Positions 5,216 through 12,372 of a DNA stretch of 19,434 bases are shown here, one piece after another. Position numbers and translations under genes: made by a program. The stretch is from an uncultured Veillonella sp. (GTDB taxonomy: Bacteria > Bacillota > Negativicutes > Veillonellales > Veillonellaceae): assembly GCA_934183145.1 (NCBI GenBank), contig CAKPSA010000016.1:1-19434 (forward strand), read 5' to 3'. The stretch's first letter is position 1. Every line of letters begins with the position of its first letter. Under the pieces are notes generated by a model that made no database searches, was not told the DNA's origin, and saw only the letters and a program-made list of their open reading frames with translations.

Positions 5216-8067
5216 CCTGTAATAGATTGAGCCATATCAAATACAGAACGTTGGCACGTGAATAGCCAAATTTGTTGGTTCTTTCCGATTTCAGCCAATA
5301 ATTCTAATGCACTACGTTGACGGTTTTCATCAAAGCGCACGAGGATATCGTCTAATATGATTGGCAAGGATTCAACTTGGTAAGAGAACACCTTAGCTAA
5401 TGCTAATCGCAATGCCAAATATACTTGATCAGCTAAACCACTAGACCAGTACTTAAGCTCTAATCGCTCTCCATTGCCATTAACCAAGGCTACCCCTTCG
5501 TTGATACCGAGAATATCGAAGGTATACATGCCACCAGTTAACCGTTCTATATAAGAAGATGCAAGCTCTAGCATATGAGGCTGTTTTTCTTGCTCGTACG
5601 ATTGTTGAGCCTTATCCATGCAGTGACTCATCAACACTTGTGTAGCCCAATCTTCGAGAGCAGATTCCAGTTCATTTTGTAATGCTTCACGTTCTTGGAG
5701 CATTTGGTGTTGCTCTTGGTCAGAACCTAGGGCGCGCATAGACTCCACAATTTGACCACGGCGCTCATATAAGATTGCCAACTTATCTTCAATGGATGCT
5801 ATTTCTCGTTCAGAATGCGCCAATTCATCAAGCCAATTATCCTTATTGCCTTCACGCAAGCGGCGATAGAATAAATCTCTATTCTCCGCATCAGGTGCTA
5901 GTAAATCTAACTGAACCTGACTTTGTTTGTAAATAGTTTGCCATTGCTTGTATTGATCTTCATCAATAAGATGTTGACGATACTCGTTGGAGCTTTCCAT
6001 GCCTGCCTTATGCAAGAGCTCTTGTTGACGAAGTAGCAATTCTTTTTCTTTGCGGTGCCAGTTATCGTACTCATTGCGGAAGCTTTTACGTTGTGCTTCC
6101 TTTTGTTCCCATACAATTTTATTTTGTTGGAAGTTTTTGTATTGGTTATAAATACGTTTTAACTCTGTTGGAGATACTGGCGCTTCAACACCAAGGTTAT
6201 ACCACAAGGTCATCGCTTGGTCTTCGATAACGCGCAACCCTTCTTTATGCTCAGCTAAACGTTTCTCATAGCCTTCAATGGTGCGTAATTGTTCATGGTA
6301 TTGATCATACTCTTGTTTGAGGCCAAAGAAATCATCTTCATTAAGACTCTTCGCCGCCCCTTGTGGCAACCAATTCTGCCAAGCTGCTAATGCTTCATCA
6401 TAAATAGCTTGCAACGTATGACCTTCTTGGATCCAACGATCAAGATGTGCCGCCCCTTCTATGGATGGAATTGGGCTCGCTACAGGTGTTGCAGCCTTAA
6501 CTAAAGCCTCTAGCTGGTGTTCTACATCAGATTTACGAGAGGACAAGATTTGTAACTCATAGTTCAGTTTAGATACATCAGAATTACCATTATGACGTCG
6601 CCATGTAGCATACCAAAACAATGCCATAGATAGAATTAATAATATAAATCCACCGATCGTATATAGAACGGACTCTAATACTAAGAGGCCCGCTAATACA
6701 AGTAGTACACCGATAACAGCCGCTACGCCGCTAATGCGTTGTAACCATTTCGGCAAATTACTCGGTTGTGCATCGGGACCATAGCTATCTCGTTTTTCCG
6801 TAACTCGATCTATATCCATCAAGATAAGTTCTAATTCACGTTCAAGATGCTCTTTTTTTGCCAAATCCTCTTCACTGTAATTTGGCAAGGATGCTCCATC
6901 AAGGTTGGCTGCTGGCAAATCATCGGATGCCTCAGCAGGCTTACGATCTTGCCAATGCAATAATTGGTCTTTAGCAGTGCGCAAACGACTCGCTAAGCGC
7001 TCACCTTCAAACCAATTCACATCATCGGCCATCGGCTCATCATCACGCCATGCAGAATGCATAGAACGAGAAAATTCTAGTTGCTCCCGTACTTTGAAAA
7101 TGTACGCATCCCCTTCTTCACACTCACGGCGCAATTGTTCCCATTTAGCACCTTGTTGGATGAGGTCTTCAATATCTTGACCATAGGTGCCAAATGGACT
7201 ATCAGGACTAAAGTTAGCTGGCATTAAGGCCGCTTCTTTTTCCTGCCATAGCTGCATATTGTCTCTAGCGCGTTTGATTTCCTCGTCGATACGAAGGAAC
7301 TCATCACGGCTCAAAGCAAGTTCACTATTATACTGCTGCATGTGCATACGCGCTTCTTCGCTACGGCGATACGTATCCCACGCGCGCAATACCACATCTA
7401 TACCATCGCGGTATTCCTTCCACTCTTGCAGCTGACCTTGCAATTCTGCCTCAGTCTGTTCTGTACTGTGAAAGGCCTTTTGCAGTTCTACATATTGTGC
7501 TTCATGCTCGGCTAAATGGCTTAACTTTTGGCGATTTTCCTTAAGCTCATCCATCAACACGTTGATGCGGCGTTTACCATTGGAGGATGCTACCAATAAA
7601 TCGGTAGCCCCTTTTTCAACGTCTTTTACAACAGACCCTAAATGTTCCCCACCTTCAGCGCCGAAGAAGCGAGACCGAACCTCTACCTCTTGCAACACAT
7701 CGAGACCTTGTAAATCATCAAGGGTTAATCCGAAAATCCGGTTATATGTTTTTTTATCGATACCATGCCACCAATGTTGAGCTGGCTCTTCATGAATGGC
7801 AGGATGTCCAGGACTGTAAAAGTCTAGTTGTTTACCCTTACGACCGATGTAGTAGCTTTCACCATTACGATCCACATCGAGAGCACCGGTCATAGGACCA
7901 TAAGCCTTATGAGTGCCACCAAATAAAAGAGTTCGCATCCCTTCAAGAAGAGATGTTTTACCACTTTCATTAGGACCATACATGAGCTGAACCCCATGAT
8001 CACCGGTAGTGAAAGACCAGTCGCGATACGGGCCAAATTCATCAAATCGTATGCGTTTAATGTTCAT
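5185..8067 (-). CDS. yhaN: YhaN-type SMC/Rad50-like ATPase with a membrane hairpin
   Basis: A 960-residue ABC-type ATPase of the YhaN group, the SbcC-like partner of the YhaO nuclease. The N-terminus has the Walker A motif GPNESGKTS (residues 31-39). The C-terminus has an ABC signature WSSGLADQ (874-881) and Walker B LPIILDDILVRFDE with Asp906/Asp907. Between them lie long charged, glutamine- and glutamate-rich coiled-coil regions. Two hydrophobic segments at about 446-465 and 468-487, separated by a short turn, should form a membrane hairpin in the place where Rad50/SbcC carries its zinc hook; no CxxC hook is present. Near the end, WLFTCQ has Gln939 where many ABC ATPases carry the switch histidine. 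It overlaps yhaO by 11 bases and is certainly co-transcribed and probably coupled. Expected role: DNA-end processing or repair in complex with YhaO, perhaps at the membrane; exact function inferred from family. Confidence 0.85.
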   Translation of the reverse strand: MNIKRIRFDEFGPYRDWSFTTGDHGVQLMYGPNESGKTSLLEGMRTLLFGGTHKAYGPMTGALDVDRNGESYYIGRKGKQLDFYSPGHPAIHEEPAQHWWHGIDKKTYNRIFGLTLDDLQGLDVLQEVEVRSRFFGAEGGEHLGSVVKDVEKGATDLLVASSNGKRRINVLMDELKENRQKLSHLAEHEAQYVELQKAFHSTEQTEAELQGQLQEWKEYRDGIDVVLRAWDTYRRSEEARMHMQQYNSELALSRDEFLRIDEEIKRARDNMQLWQEKEAALMPANFSPDSPFGTYGQDIEDLIQQGAKWEQLRRECEEGDAYIFKVREQLEFSRSMHSAWRDDEPMADDVNWFEGERLASRLRTAKDQLLHWQDRKPAEASDDLPAANLDGASLPNYSEEDLAKKEHLERELELILMDIDRVTEKRDSYGPDAQPSNLPKWLQRISGVAAVIGVLLVLAGLLVLESVLYTIGGFILLILSMALFWYATWRRHNGNSDVSKLNYELQILSSRKSDVEHQLEALVKAATPVASPIPSIEGAAHLDRWIQEGHTLQAIYDEALAAWQNWLPQGAAKSLNEDDFFGLKQEYDQYHEQLRTIEGYEKRLAEHKEGLRVIEDQAMTLWYNLGVEAPVSPTELKRIYNQYKNFQQNKIVWEQKEAQRKSFRNEYDNWHRKEKELLLRQQELLHKAGMESSNEYRQHLIDEDQYKQWQTIYKQSQVQLDLLAPDAENRDLFYRRLREGNKDNWLDELAHSEREIASIEDKLAILYERRGQIVESMRALGSDQEQHQMLQEREALQNELESALEDWATQVLMSHCMDKAQQSYEQEKQPHMLELASSYIERLTGGMYTFDILGINEGVALVNGNGERLELKYWSSGLADQVYLALRLALAKVFSYQVESLPIILDDILVRFDENRQRSALELLAEIGKNQQIWLFTCQRSVFDMAQSITGIDCHRLSRN

Positions 8068-9328
8068 CGTTAGCCCCCATCAATACAGTAACACCTTCAA
8101 TTTCACAGCGCTTCAAGGCGCGCAATAATAACTCATCACTCAACAAATCGGCATATACACCTAAGCGTTTAAACTCAGGACGTTCTGCCAAAATTTGACG
8201 TGCCGTCTGTACCGCATTACCATCAACCATATCGTCATAGGCGCGCAAATAATCGCCTACCACATCAGATAACAATCTACGCTCCGCTAAATTAATACTA
8301 GGACGCGTATTACACATCACGCGGTATGGCATAACGAATATAGACTTGCTTTTCTCTTCGCTTTGAGTCTCTTGCAACCATAGCTTACGCACACCTTCTT
8401 GTGTACATAAACGATGCAATGGCCCTGTGCCTACGAGAACAATAGAAAGCAAAATGTTTTTCTTATACTGTTTACGCAAGTTTTCTTTTTTATAGCGTAA
8501 AATTTCTAAGAATTCTGCTTCAGTTTTCATGCCTGCAATATCAATTTTGATTTCTTCAAAACGGATAGCACTGGTCTCAATAAATCGAGGTTCACAATGA
8601 CCATTATGGGATACAGAAACAAGATAGCACCCCTTCGGGCCTAGTTCCTTGCGGTGTAAACCTTGCGGATTACCAGCATAAACAACGAGAGGTTCCTCGC
8701 TAAGAACTTGAGATTTATGAATATGTCCTAACGCCCAATAGTCCATAGCAGCCTCTGCTAGGTCTGTTAAACTACATGGACCAGTTACATTATGATTTTC
8801 AGAGCCCATACTAGAGCCAACTGTACCATGCATAACAGCAAGAGAAAACTCATCTCGTTCAAAGGCGCGATATTGACGTGCATAATTGTCGCTTTCATTA
8901 CCATGACCACAGCTAATACCGTAAACGCCACCAATTTCAATATTGTTAACAATCAATGGAAAACGTTGTACCTGTTCGCTAGAGAATACATGCACATTGT
9001 CAGGCATCTGTAATTGGGCCTTCCAGCTTTCAGCAGGGTCATGATTACCTTGCACCATATAAACTGCAATACGATTCTCTGCCAAGCGATACATGGCACG
9101 TACAAAGCGTACTTGAGCCTCTAAATTGTGATCTTCGCTATTATAAATATCACCAGCTATCACAACAGCATGAACATGCTCATCAATAGCAGTGTCAATA
9201 ATTGTATCAAAGGCTACATAGGTAGCTTCGCTCACGGCGCGATCAACGGCGCGGCTAATACCTGTAGCATATTGGAAGGGTGCCCCTAAATGCAGGTCAC
9301 CACAGTGTATAAATCGAAATGGCTGCAT
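8057..9328 (-). CDS. yhaO: YhaO-type metallophosphoesterase (SbcD/Mre11-like DNA nuclease)
   Basis: A 423-residue two-metal phosphoesterase that by family pairs with YhaN as the nuclease subunit, analogous to SbcD with SbcC. All five metal-binding motifs are visible in order: CGDLHLG (Asp11, His13), VIAGDIYNSED, VQGNHDPAE, VMHGTVG and ALGHIHKSQ. The first 240 residues form the catalytic domain and the remainder is the capping and ATPase-binding part. ATG at 9328 is preceded by AAGGAG at a 9-base spacing. It is the first gene of the yhaO-yhaN pair and overlaps yhaN by 11 bases. The calcineurin-like fold is certain; the YhaO rather than true SbcD assignment rests on the large YhaN-like partner with membrane segments. 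Confidence 0.88.
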   Translation of the reverse strand: MQPFRFIHCGDLHLGAPFQYATGISRAVDRAVSEATYVAFDTIIDTAIDEHVHAVVIAGDIYNSEDHNLEAQVRFVRAMYRLAENRIAVYMVQGNHDPAESWKAQLQMPDNVHVFSSEQVQRFPLIVNNIEIGGVYGISCGHGNESDNYARQYRAFERDEFSLAVMHGTVGSSMGSENHNVTGPCSLTDLAEAAMDYWALGHIHKSQVLSEEPLVVYAGNPQGLHRKELGPKGCYLVSVSHNGHCEPRFIETSAIRFEEIKIDIAGMKTEAEFLEILRYKKENLRKQYKKNILLSIVLVGTGPLHRLCTQEGVRKLWLQETQSEEKSKSIFVMPYRVMCNTRPSINLAERRLLSDVVGDYLRAYDDMVDGNAVQTARQILAERPEFKRLGVYADLLSDELLLRALKRCEIEGVTVLMGANDEH

Positions 9329-9553
9329 CTATATCCACTCCTTATATTAGTACTTTTATTATAGTTATATATAGTAATTACAATACTCTATTATACTACA
9401 AAACCCTAAAGATTACTTAAAAATAACTATCAATTAAAACCTTAACATAGATTTAACACCTTAATATAGATAGTAAAATATAGCCTCTAAAATTAGTTGT
9501 AAGTCATATAATTCCCCTGTATTAAAAGCGCTCTAAAAACTACATAAATATTT
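9329..9553. other. Divergent intergenic region upstream of yhaO and bioB
   Basis: About 225 AT-rich bases without a gene. A minus-strand TATAAT at about 9389-9394 may belong to a yhaO promoter, though I see no good -35. At 9442-9447 and 9453-9458 there are two TTAACA hexamers with an 11-base period, followed by TTAATA at 9461-9466; the surrounding 19-base units (9439-9457, 9458-9476) are imperfect tandem repeats. Direct TTAACA repeats of this spacing resemble PhoP-type sites of Gram-positive bacteria, but in DNA this AT-rich that could be chance. Confidence 0.4.
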
Positions 9554-9584
9554 TTGTTAACTCAAAAATACATTAAGTTGACAA
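9554..9584. promoter_or_regulatory. BirA-like operator of bioB
   Basis: TTGTTAACT (9554-9562) and AGTTGACAA (9576-9584) are inverted half-sites with one mismatch and a 13-base spacer. This is the form of biotin-repressor (BirA) sites known upstream of biotin genes. Further related half-sites follow: TTGTCAATA at 9611-9619 and AGTTAACAA at 9636-9644, the latter just before the ribosome binding site, and TTGACAATTT (9578-9587) is also the exact reverse complement of 9608-9617. Repression by biotin-charged BirA is therefore likely, provided the genome encodes a BirA with a DNA-binding domain. Confidence 0.65.
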
Positions 9585-9606
9585 TTTATGCACTAACGTT
9601 TACAAT
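9578..9606 (+). promoter_or_regulatory. Strong sigma-70-type promoter of bioB
   Basis: TTGACA (9578-9583), a 17-base spacer and TACAAT (9601-9606): a perfect -35 and a 5-of-6 -10 element. The -35 sits inside the right half-site of the BirA-like operator, so repressor binding would block polymerase. Predicted transcription start is about 9613, giving a leader of about 45 bases that ends in AGGAGG (9647-9652) and ATG at 9658. Confidence 0.75.
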
Positions 9607-9657
9607 CAAATTGTCAATATATTATGTTTTTATTAAGTTAACAATTAGGAGGCTATT

Positions 9658-10686
9658 ATGGCTTTGCCTACAGATCAACAACCATCCCAGGTGGGAACAT
9701 ACGAAAAAATCCTTACCATAGCAAATCGTATTATGCATGGTGGTGAAATTACAAAAGAAGAAGCAATTGAGTTAATTCATACATCTGATGATGATACGAT
9801 GATTCTACTCGCTATGGCCGATAAAATTCGTCAGCATTTCAATGACAACTCCGTGGATGTATGCGCCATTGTAAATGCACGTTCTGGCAAATGTCCTGAA
9901 AACTGTAAATTCTGTGCTCAATCTGCACATCACGAAACAGGTGTTCAAGTATATCCGTTCATGGATGATGAAAGCATCCTTGATGCGGCTCGCAAAGCTA
10001 AAGAGGCAGGCGCTATTCGTTTCTCCATCGTAACAAGTGGTCGTAATACTAATAACCCAAACGAATTCGATCAAATCATTCGCGTATTAGGCCGCATTAA
10101 AGATGAAGTGGGCCTCGAAATTTGCTGTTCTCTTGGTTTGTTAACTTATGAACAAGCTCTCAAATTGAAAGAAGTAGGTGTAACTCGATACCACTCCAAT
10201 ATTGAAACGGCACCTAGTCACTTCCCAGACATTTGTACAACCCATTCCTACGAAGACAAAATGTCTACCATCGACAATGCACAAAAAGCAGGCATTCGCG
10301 TTTGCTCCGGCGGCATTCTTGGTCTTAACGAAACATTAGAACAACGCGTAGAAATGGCATTCGAGCTTAAACGCTTGCATATTGACTCTGTACCACTCAA
10401 TATTTTAAATCCTGTTAAAGGTACTCCATTTGAAAGCAATAAAGCATTACGTCCATTAGATATTTTACGTACTTTCGCTGTATTCCGTTTCATCTTGCCA
10501 AACGCATTGATTCGTACAGCTGGCGGTCGTGAAGTAAATCTTCGTGACTTACAGGCTTATGCTTTAAAAGGTGGCCTTAACGGTATCATGGTTGGTGGCT
10601 ACTTAACAACTGGTGGTCGTTCTCCACAAGACGATCTCCAAATGATTCAAGACTTGGAATTAAGTCGCAACTCTGCCCAAGTTTAA
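9658..10686 (+). CDS. bioB: Biotin synthase BioB
   Basis: A 342-residue radical SAM enzyme that inserts sulphur into dethiobiotin to make biotin. The [4Fe-4S] motif CPENCKFC is at Cys79, Cys83 and Cys86, inside the family block NARSGKCPENCKFCAQSAHH. Further BioB features are ICCSLGLL, SNIETAP, VCSGGILGLNE, PLNILNPVKGTPF and AGGREVNLRD, which together supply the [2Fe-2S] ligands (cysteines and an arginine). ATG at 9658 follows AGGAGG at a 5-base spacing. No other biotin gene lies nearby, so the gene stands alone and may serve completion of biotin from imported dethiobiotin, or the other genes may be elsewhere. Expression is probably controlled by the BirA-like operator upstream. Confidence 0.96.
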   Translation: MALPTDQQPSQVGTYEKILTIANRIMHGGEITKEEAIELIHTSDDDTMILLAMADKIRQHFNDNSVDVCAIVNARSGKCPENCKFCAQSAHHETGVQVYPFMDDESILDAARKAKEAGAIRFSIVTSGRNTNNPNEFDQIIRVLGRIKDEVGLEICCSLGLLTYEQALKLKEVGVTRYHSNIETAPSHFPDICTTHSYEDKMSTIDNAQKAGIRVCSGGILGLNETLEQRVEMAFELKRLHIDSVPLNILNPVKGTPFESNKALRPLDILRTFAVFRFILPNALIRTAGGREVNLRDLQAYALKGGLNGIMVGGYLTTGGRSPQDDLQMIQDLELSRNSAQV

Positions 10687-10693
10687 CTTTCCG

Positions 10694-10727
10694 TATATAC
10701 CATTCTCCTCAGAGAATGTTGTATATA
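10694..10727 (+). terminator. Hairpin directly after bioB
   Basis: TATATAC and CATTCTC (10694-10707) pair with GAGAATG (10712-10718) and GTATATA (10721-10727), with a bulged TT and a CTCA loop. It is 7 bases beyond the bioB stop. The following bases are A-rich on the plus strand rather than T-rich, so by itself it is a 3'-end structure; the stronger terminator at 10767-10805 follows. Confidence 0.5.
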
Positions 10728-10766
10728 AAAAATATTCCTAAGATTTATAAATTTTTTACACATATA

Positions 10767-10805
10767 AAAAGAACCATCTAGTTTGCTGTGCTAGATGGTT
10801 CTTTT
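10767..10805. terminator. Bidirectional terminator between bioB and the adhesin-like gene
   Basis: AAAAGAACCATCTAG (10767-10781) is perfectly complementary to 10791-10805, with a 9-base loop and T-runs leaving on both strands. It ends the convergent plus-strand bioB transcript and the minus-strand transcript of the small secreted-protein gene, whose stop codon (10804-10806) overlaps the stem. Confidence 0.9.
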
Positions 10806-11166
10806 ATTGCCATAATAAATTATAAATGGCTTGACCATTTGTATTACCTTCAATAGGTTCAGGGTTTTCATTGAATTCTACATTTTCATAAGGTGTACCG
10901 TCTGCCATGTACGCATCTACCTTTAATGTTTCCATGGTACGATTATATCTACTTATATACACTTTATATCGCAATTCGTCGCCACCCAGTTCATTGACTC
11001 GCAGCCACAAAAGCGCATCATAATCACTTTTTTGAACACTGTCATTATCAATAAATAATTGGTTTCCTGACGCATCTGGTCCAACATAATACCAGTCCGT
11101 TGCGTTAGCAGTCCCCCCTATACTGAGTAGCCACAGTAGCGACAATATCATTAAAATCTTACTCAT
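10804..11166 (-). CDS. Small secreted protein, surface-adhesin protein E-like
   Basis: A 120-residue exported protein. The first 22 residues form a signal peptide: a lysine near the start, the hydrophobic stretch ILMILSLLWLLSIGG, and a likely cut after TANA, leaving TDWYYVGPD at the mature N-terminus. The mature part (about 98 residues) begins with a pattern of aromatic and Asp/Asn residues (DWYYVGPDASGNQLFIDNDSV), followed by beta-strand-like segments (ALLWLRVNE, YKVYISRYNRTMETLKVDAY). This resembles the surface-adhesin protein E family known from Haemophilus, a common type of small periplasmic or surface protein in diderms. No cysteine is present, so it is not a lipoprotein and forms no disulphide. 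ATG at 11166 follows GGAGGA at 8 bases. The fold assignment is moderate; the function is unknown. Confidence 0.7.
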   Translation of the reverse strand: MSKILMILSLLWLLSIGGTANATDWYYVGPDASGNQLFIDNDSVQKSDYDALLWLRVNELGGDELRYKVYISRYNRTMETLKVDAYMADGTPYENVEFNENPEPIEGNTNGQAIYNLLWQ

Positions 11167-11193
11167 ATGACTGCTCCTCCATGCTCTAGAGCT

Positions 11194-11241
11194 GTATACT
11201 TTATAAAACTTTAATGAGGATTAAACCTTTATAAAATATAC
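11194..11241 (-). promoter_or_regulatory. Symmetrical hairpin in the leader of the adhesin-like gene
   Basis: GTATA, TTTATAAA and TTAAT on one side are mirrored by ATTAA, TTTATAAA and TATAC on the other, around a GAGG loop (11216-11219). The dyad is 48 bases long with small symmetrical internal loops. It lies 28 bases upstream of the adhesin-like start codon and downstream of its likely promoter, so it would be in the mRNA leader or act as a protein-binding dyad. Confidence 0.5.
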
Positions 11242-11257
11242 AACTTCTCCTTTATAT

Positions 11258-11287
11258 ATAATACCAAAACTATCACTTATTTATCAA
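11258..11287 (-). promoter_or_regulatory. Probable promoter of the adhesin-like gene
   Basis: On the minus strand TTGATA (11282-11287) and TATTAT (11258-11263) are separated by 18 bases. A start near 11250 would give a leader of about 85 bases holding the dyad at 11194-11241. Confidence 0.45.
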
Positions 11288-11380
11288 CAATAATTAAACT
11301 TAATTATTATCTTTTTTAGAATTTCAAGAAATTAAAATAAATTTCTTAAAAAACTTCATTTTTAACTCATTTATTGTTCT

Positions 11381-11386
11381 TATAAT
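11381..11386 (+). promoter_or_regulatory. Probable -10 element of the candidate small RNA
   Basis: A perfect TATAAT that places the transcription start at about 11393, exactly where the base-paired structure of the candidate small RNA begins. The -35 region is weak (ATTTTT at 17-base spacing, or TTCATT at 20). Confidence 0.5.
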
Positions 11387-11392
11387 AACAAT

Positions 11393-11561
11393 GTCAAATG
11401 ATAAATAGAGGTAACAATTCCCTGGTTACCGTACGTGTATTTATCTCCCGACAAGTATTACCAACCCCAAACCTACTACTTGTTTAAATACATGGTTCAT
11501 TTGATATTAATACTAACACTCCCCTTACATGAAAAAAGGACTCCATATGGAGTCCTTTTTT
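11393..11561 (+). ncRNA. Candidate small RNA with three-way junction and C-rich unpaired loops
   Basis: No open frame covers this stretch, yet it is highly structured. TCAAATGA (11394-11401) pairs with 11497-11504 and closes a junction holding two hairpins. Hairpin A is GGTAAC/GTTACC (11410-11415, 11425-11430) with loop AATTCCCTG. Hairpin B is a 10-bp stem (11434-11443 with 11485-11494, one G-T pair), a TCTCCC bulge at 11444-11449, a 7-bp stem ACAAGTA/TACTTGT (11451-11457, 11477-11483) and a 19-base loop containing ACCCC. A linker with CTCCCC (11518-11524 region) leads into a perfect terminator. Every C-rich run is unpaired, as in Gram-positive regulatory RNAs that bind ribosome binding sites through UCCC motifs. 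With a -10 element just upstream this makes a transcript of about 170 bases. It matches no RNA family I recognise (not 6S, SRP RNA, tmRNA, RNase P or a known riboswitch). Confidence 0.55.
11532..11561. terminator. Perfect palindromic terminator
   Basis: Bases 11532-11546 and 11547-11561 are exact reverse complements (A6, GGACTCCAT and its mirror, T6). On the plus strand it would end the candidate small RNA; on the minus strand it would end the TetR-family gene, whose stop codon lies 50 bases away. Confidence 0.9.
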
Positions 11562-11611
11562 CGTTGTCTAAAGGAATTTATAGAATATTAAAACATAAGC
11601 TAGTATAAATA

Positions 11612-12211
11612 CTATCTACTTTGTAAACCACGACAAACGAGTTCAAAAATAACTTTCTGAGCTTCTAACCATTCATCGTTTTGAGACCACTTATATTGTT
11701 TATTAACAGCATATAGCCCGTGCACTAAAAATACAAAAACGGATACACCTACATCAAATGAAGTTTCAAGTGCTTCTGCCATAACAACCCCTTGCCGATC
11801 TTTTTCACGACCTATAATTCGTTGTAATACATATTCTGAGATTTGTTCATCTAAAAATAAAGGTAAATACTTTTTATGTCGTATAATACGCTGACATAAG
11901 GGCAATCTATCAAAAATAGAATCGTATGCTTCTCTCAATGACACTAAATCAGAAGCAGCCGATAAGGTTTTAGCTATAGTTTGTAAATTATTATTATCTA
12001 CCATTCCTGGACGTGAATAAGCGATTGCATCATCGACTAAATCATCAACAATTTCCATGATATTGCTATAGTGTAAATAAAAAGTAGAGCGAGTTATACC
12101 TGATGCTTTACACAACAATGTTACTGTTACAGACTCAAAAGAATGGTTTTCTAAACAACTAAGCAACCCTTCTTTTAACAACATTCGTGTCATTTCTTTC
12201 CGAGTTATCAT
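11612..12211 (-). CDS. TetR/AcrR-family transcriptional regulator
   Basis: A 199-residue repressor-type protein. The N-terminal DNA-binding domain covers about residues 1-55, with the helix-turn-helix VTVTLLCKASGITRSTFYLHYSN, typical of TetR proteins (the terminal FYxHY is the family hallmark). The rest is helical ligand-binding and dimerisation domain with no recognisable ligand class. I start at the ATG at 12211, which follows GGAGG by 4 bases; a longer frame to 12268 would run through the operator and has no ribosome binding site. It is divergent from the metallo-beta-lactamase-fold gene at 12373, and the palindrome at 12224-12250 overlaps its own -10 region, so it probably represses itself and its neighbour until an unknown ligand binds. 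Confidence 0.88.
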   Translation of the reverse strand: MITRKEMTRMLLKEGLLSCLENHSFESVTVTLLCKASGITRSTFYLHYSNIMEIVDDLVDDAIAYSRPGMVDNNNLQTIAKTLSAASDLVSLREAYDSIFDRLPLCQRIIRHKKYLPLFLDEQISEYVLQRIIGREKDRQGVVMAEALETSFDVGVSVFVFLVHGLYAVNKQYKWSQNDEWLEAQKVIFELVCRGLQSR

Positions 12212-12223
12212 ATAACCTCCAAT

Positions 12224-12250
12224 ATAGACACTTTTATACAATGTGTCTAT
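12224..12250. promoter_or_regulatory. Palindromic operator for the TetR-family regulator
   Basis: ATAGACAC (12224-12231) and GTGTCTAT (12243-12250) form a perfect 8-bp dyad with an 11-base spacer. The spacer holds the minus-strand -10 sequence TATAAA (12233-12238) of the regulator gene. The half-site core GTGTC recurs at 12262-12266, in the likely -35 of the divergent gene. Position and symmetry fit a TetR-type operator. Confidence 0.65.
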
Positions 12251-12261
12251 TAACAAACAGA

Positions 12262-12290
12262 GTGTCAATTATTGTTAAGACTAGTATAAC
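12262..12290 (+). promoter_or_regulatory. Probable promoter of the metallo-hydrolase gene
   Basis: GTGTCA (12262-12267), a 17-base spacer and TATAAC (12285-12290). The -35 contains a copy of the operator half-site core, so repressor binding could cover it. The leader to the ATG at 12373 would be about 75 bases. Confidence 0.45.
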
Positions 12291-12372
12291 AAAACAAGGT
12301 ACACTAACTCTAGGGATTACAAACAGTAATCTATTTAATTAGATTTTCAAAAATACAATTAAGGAGATACCT

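Noticed and set aside
9442..9466. TTAACA direct repeats as a PhoP box controlling yhaO or bioB
   Set aside because: Two hexamers with 11-base period are present, but the region is very AT-rich, the third copy is out of phase, and neither gene is a known phosphate target; too weak to claim.
11393..11504. Known riboswitch class (purine, TPP, SAM, THF, fluoride, NiCo) for the three-way junction
   Set aside because: None of the conserved core sequences of these classes is present, and on the plus strand no gene follows for it to regulate.
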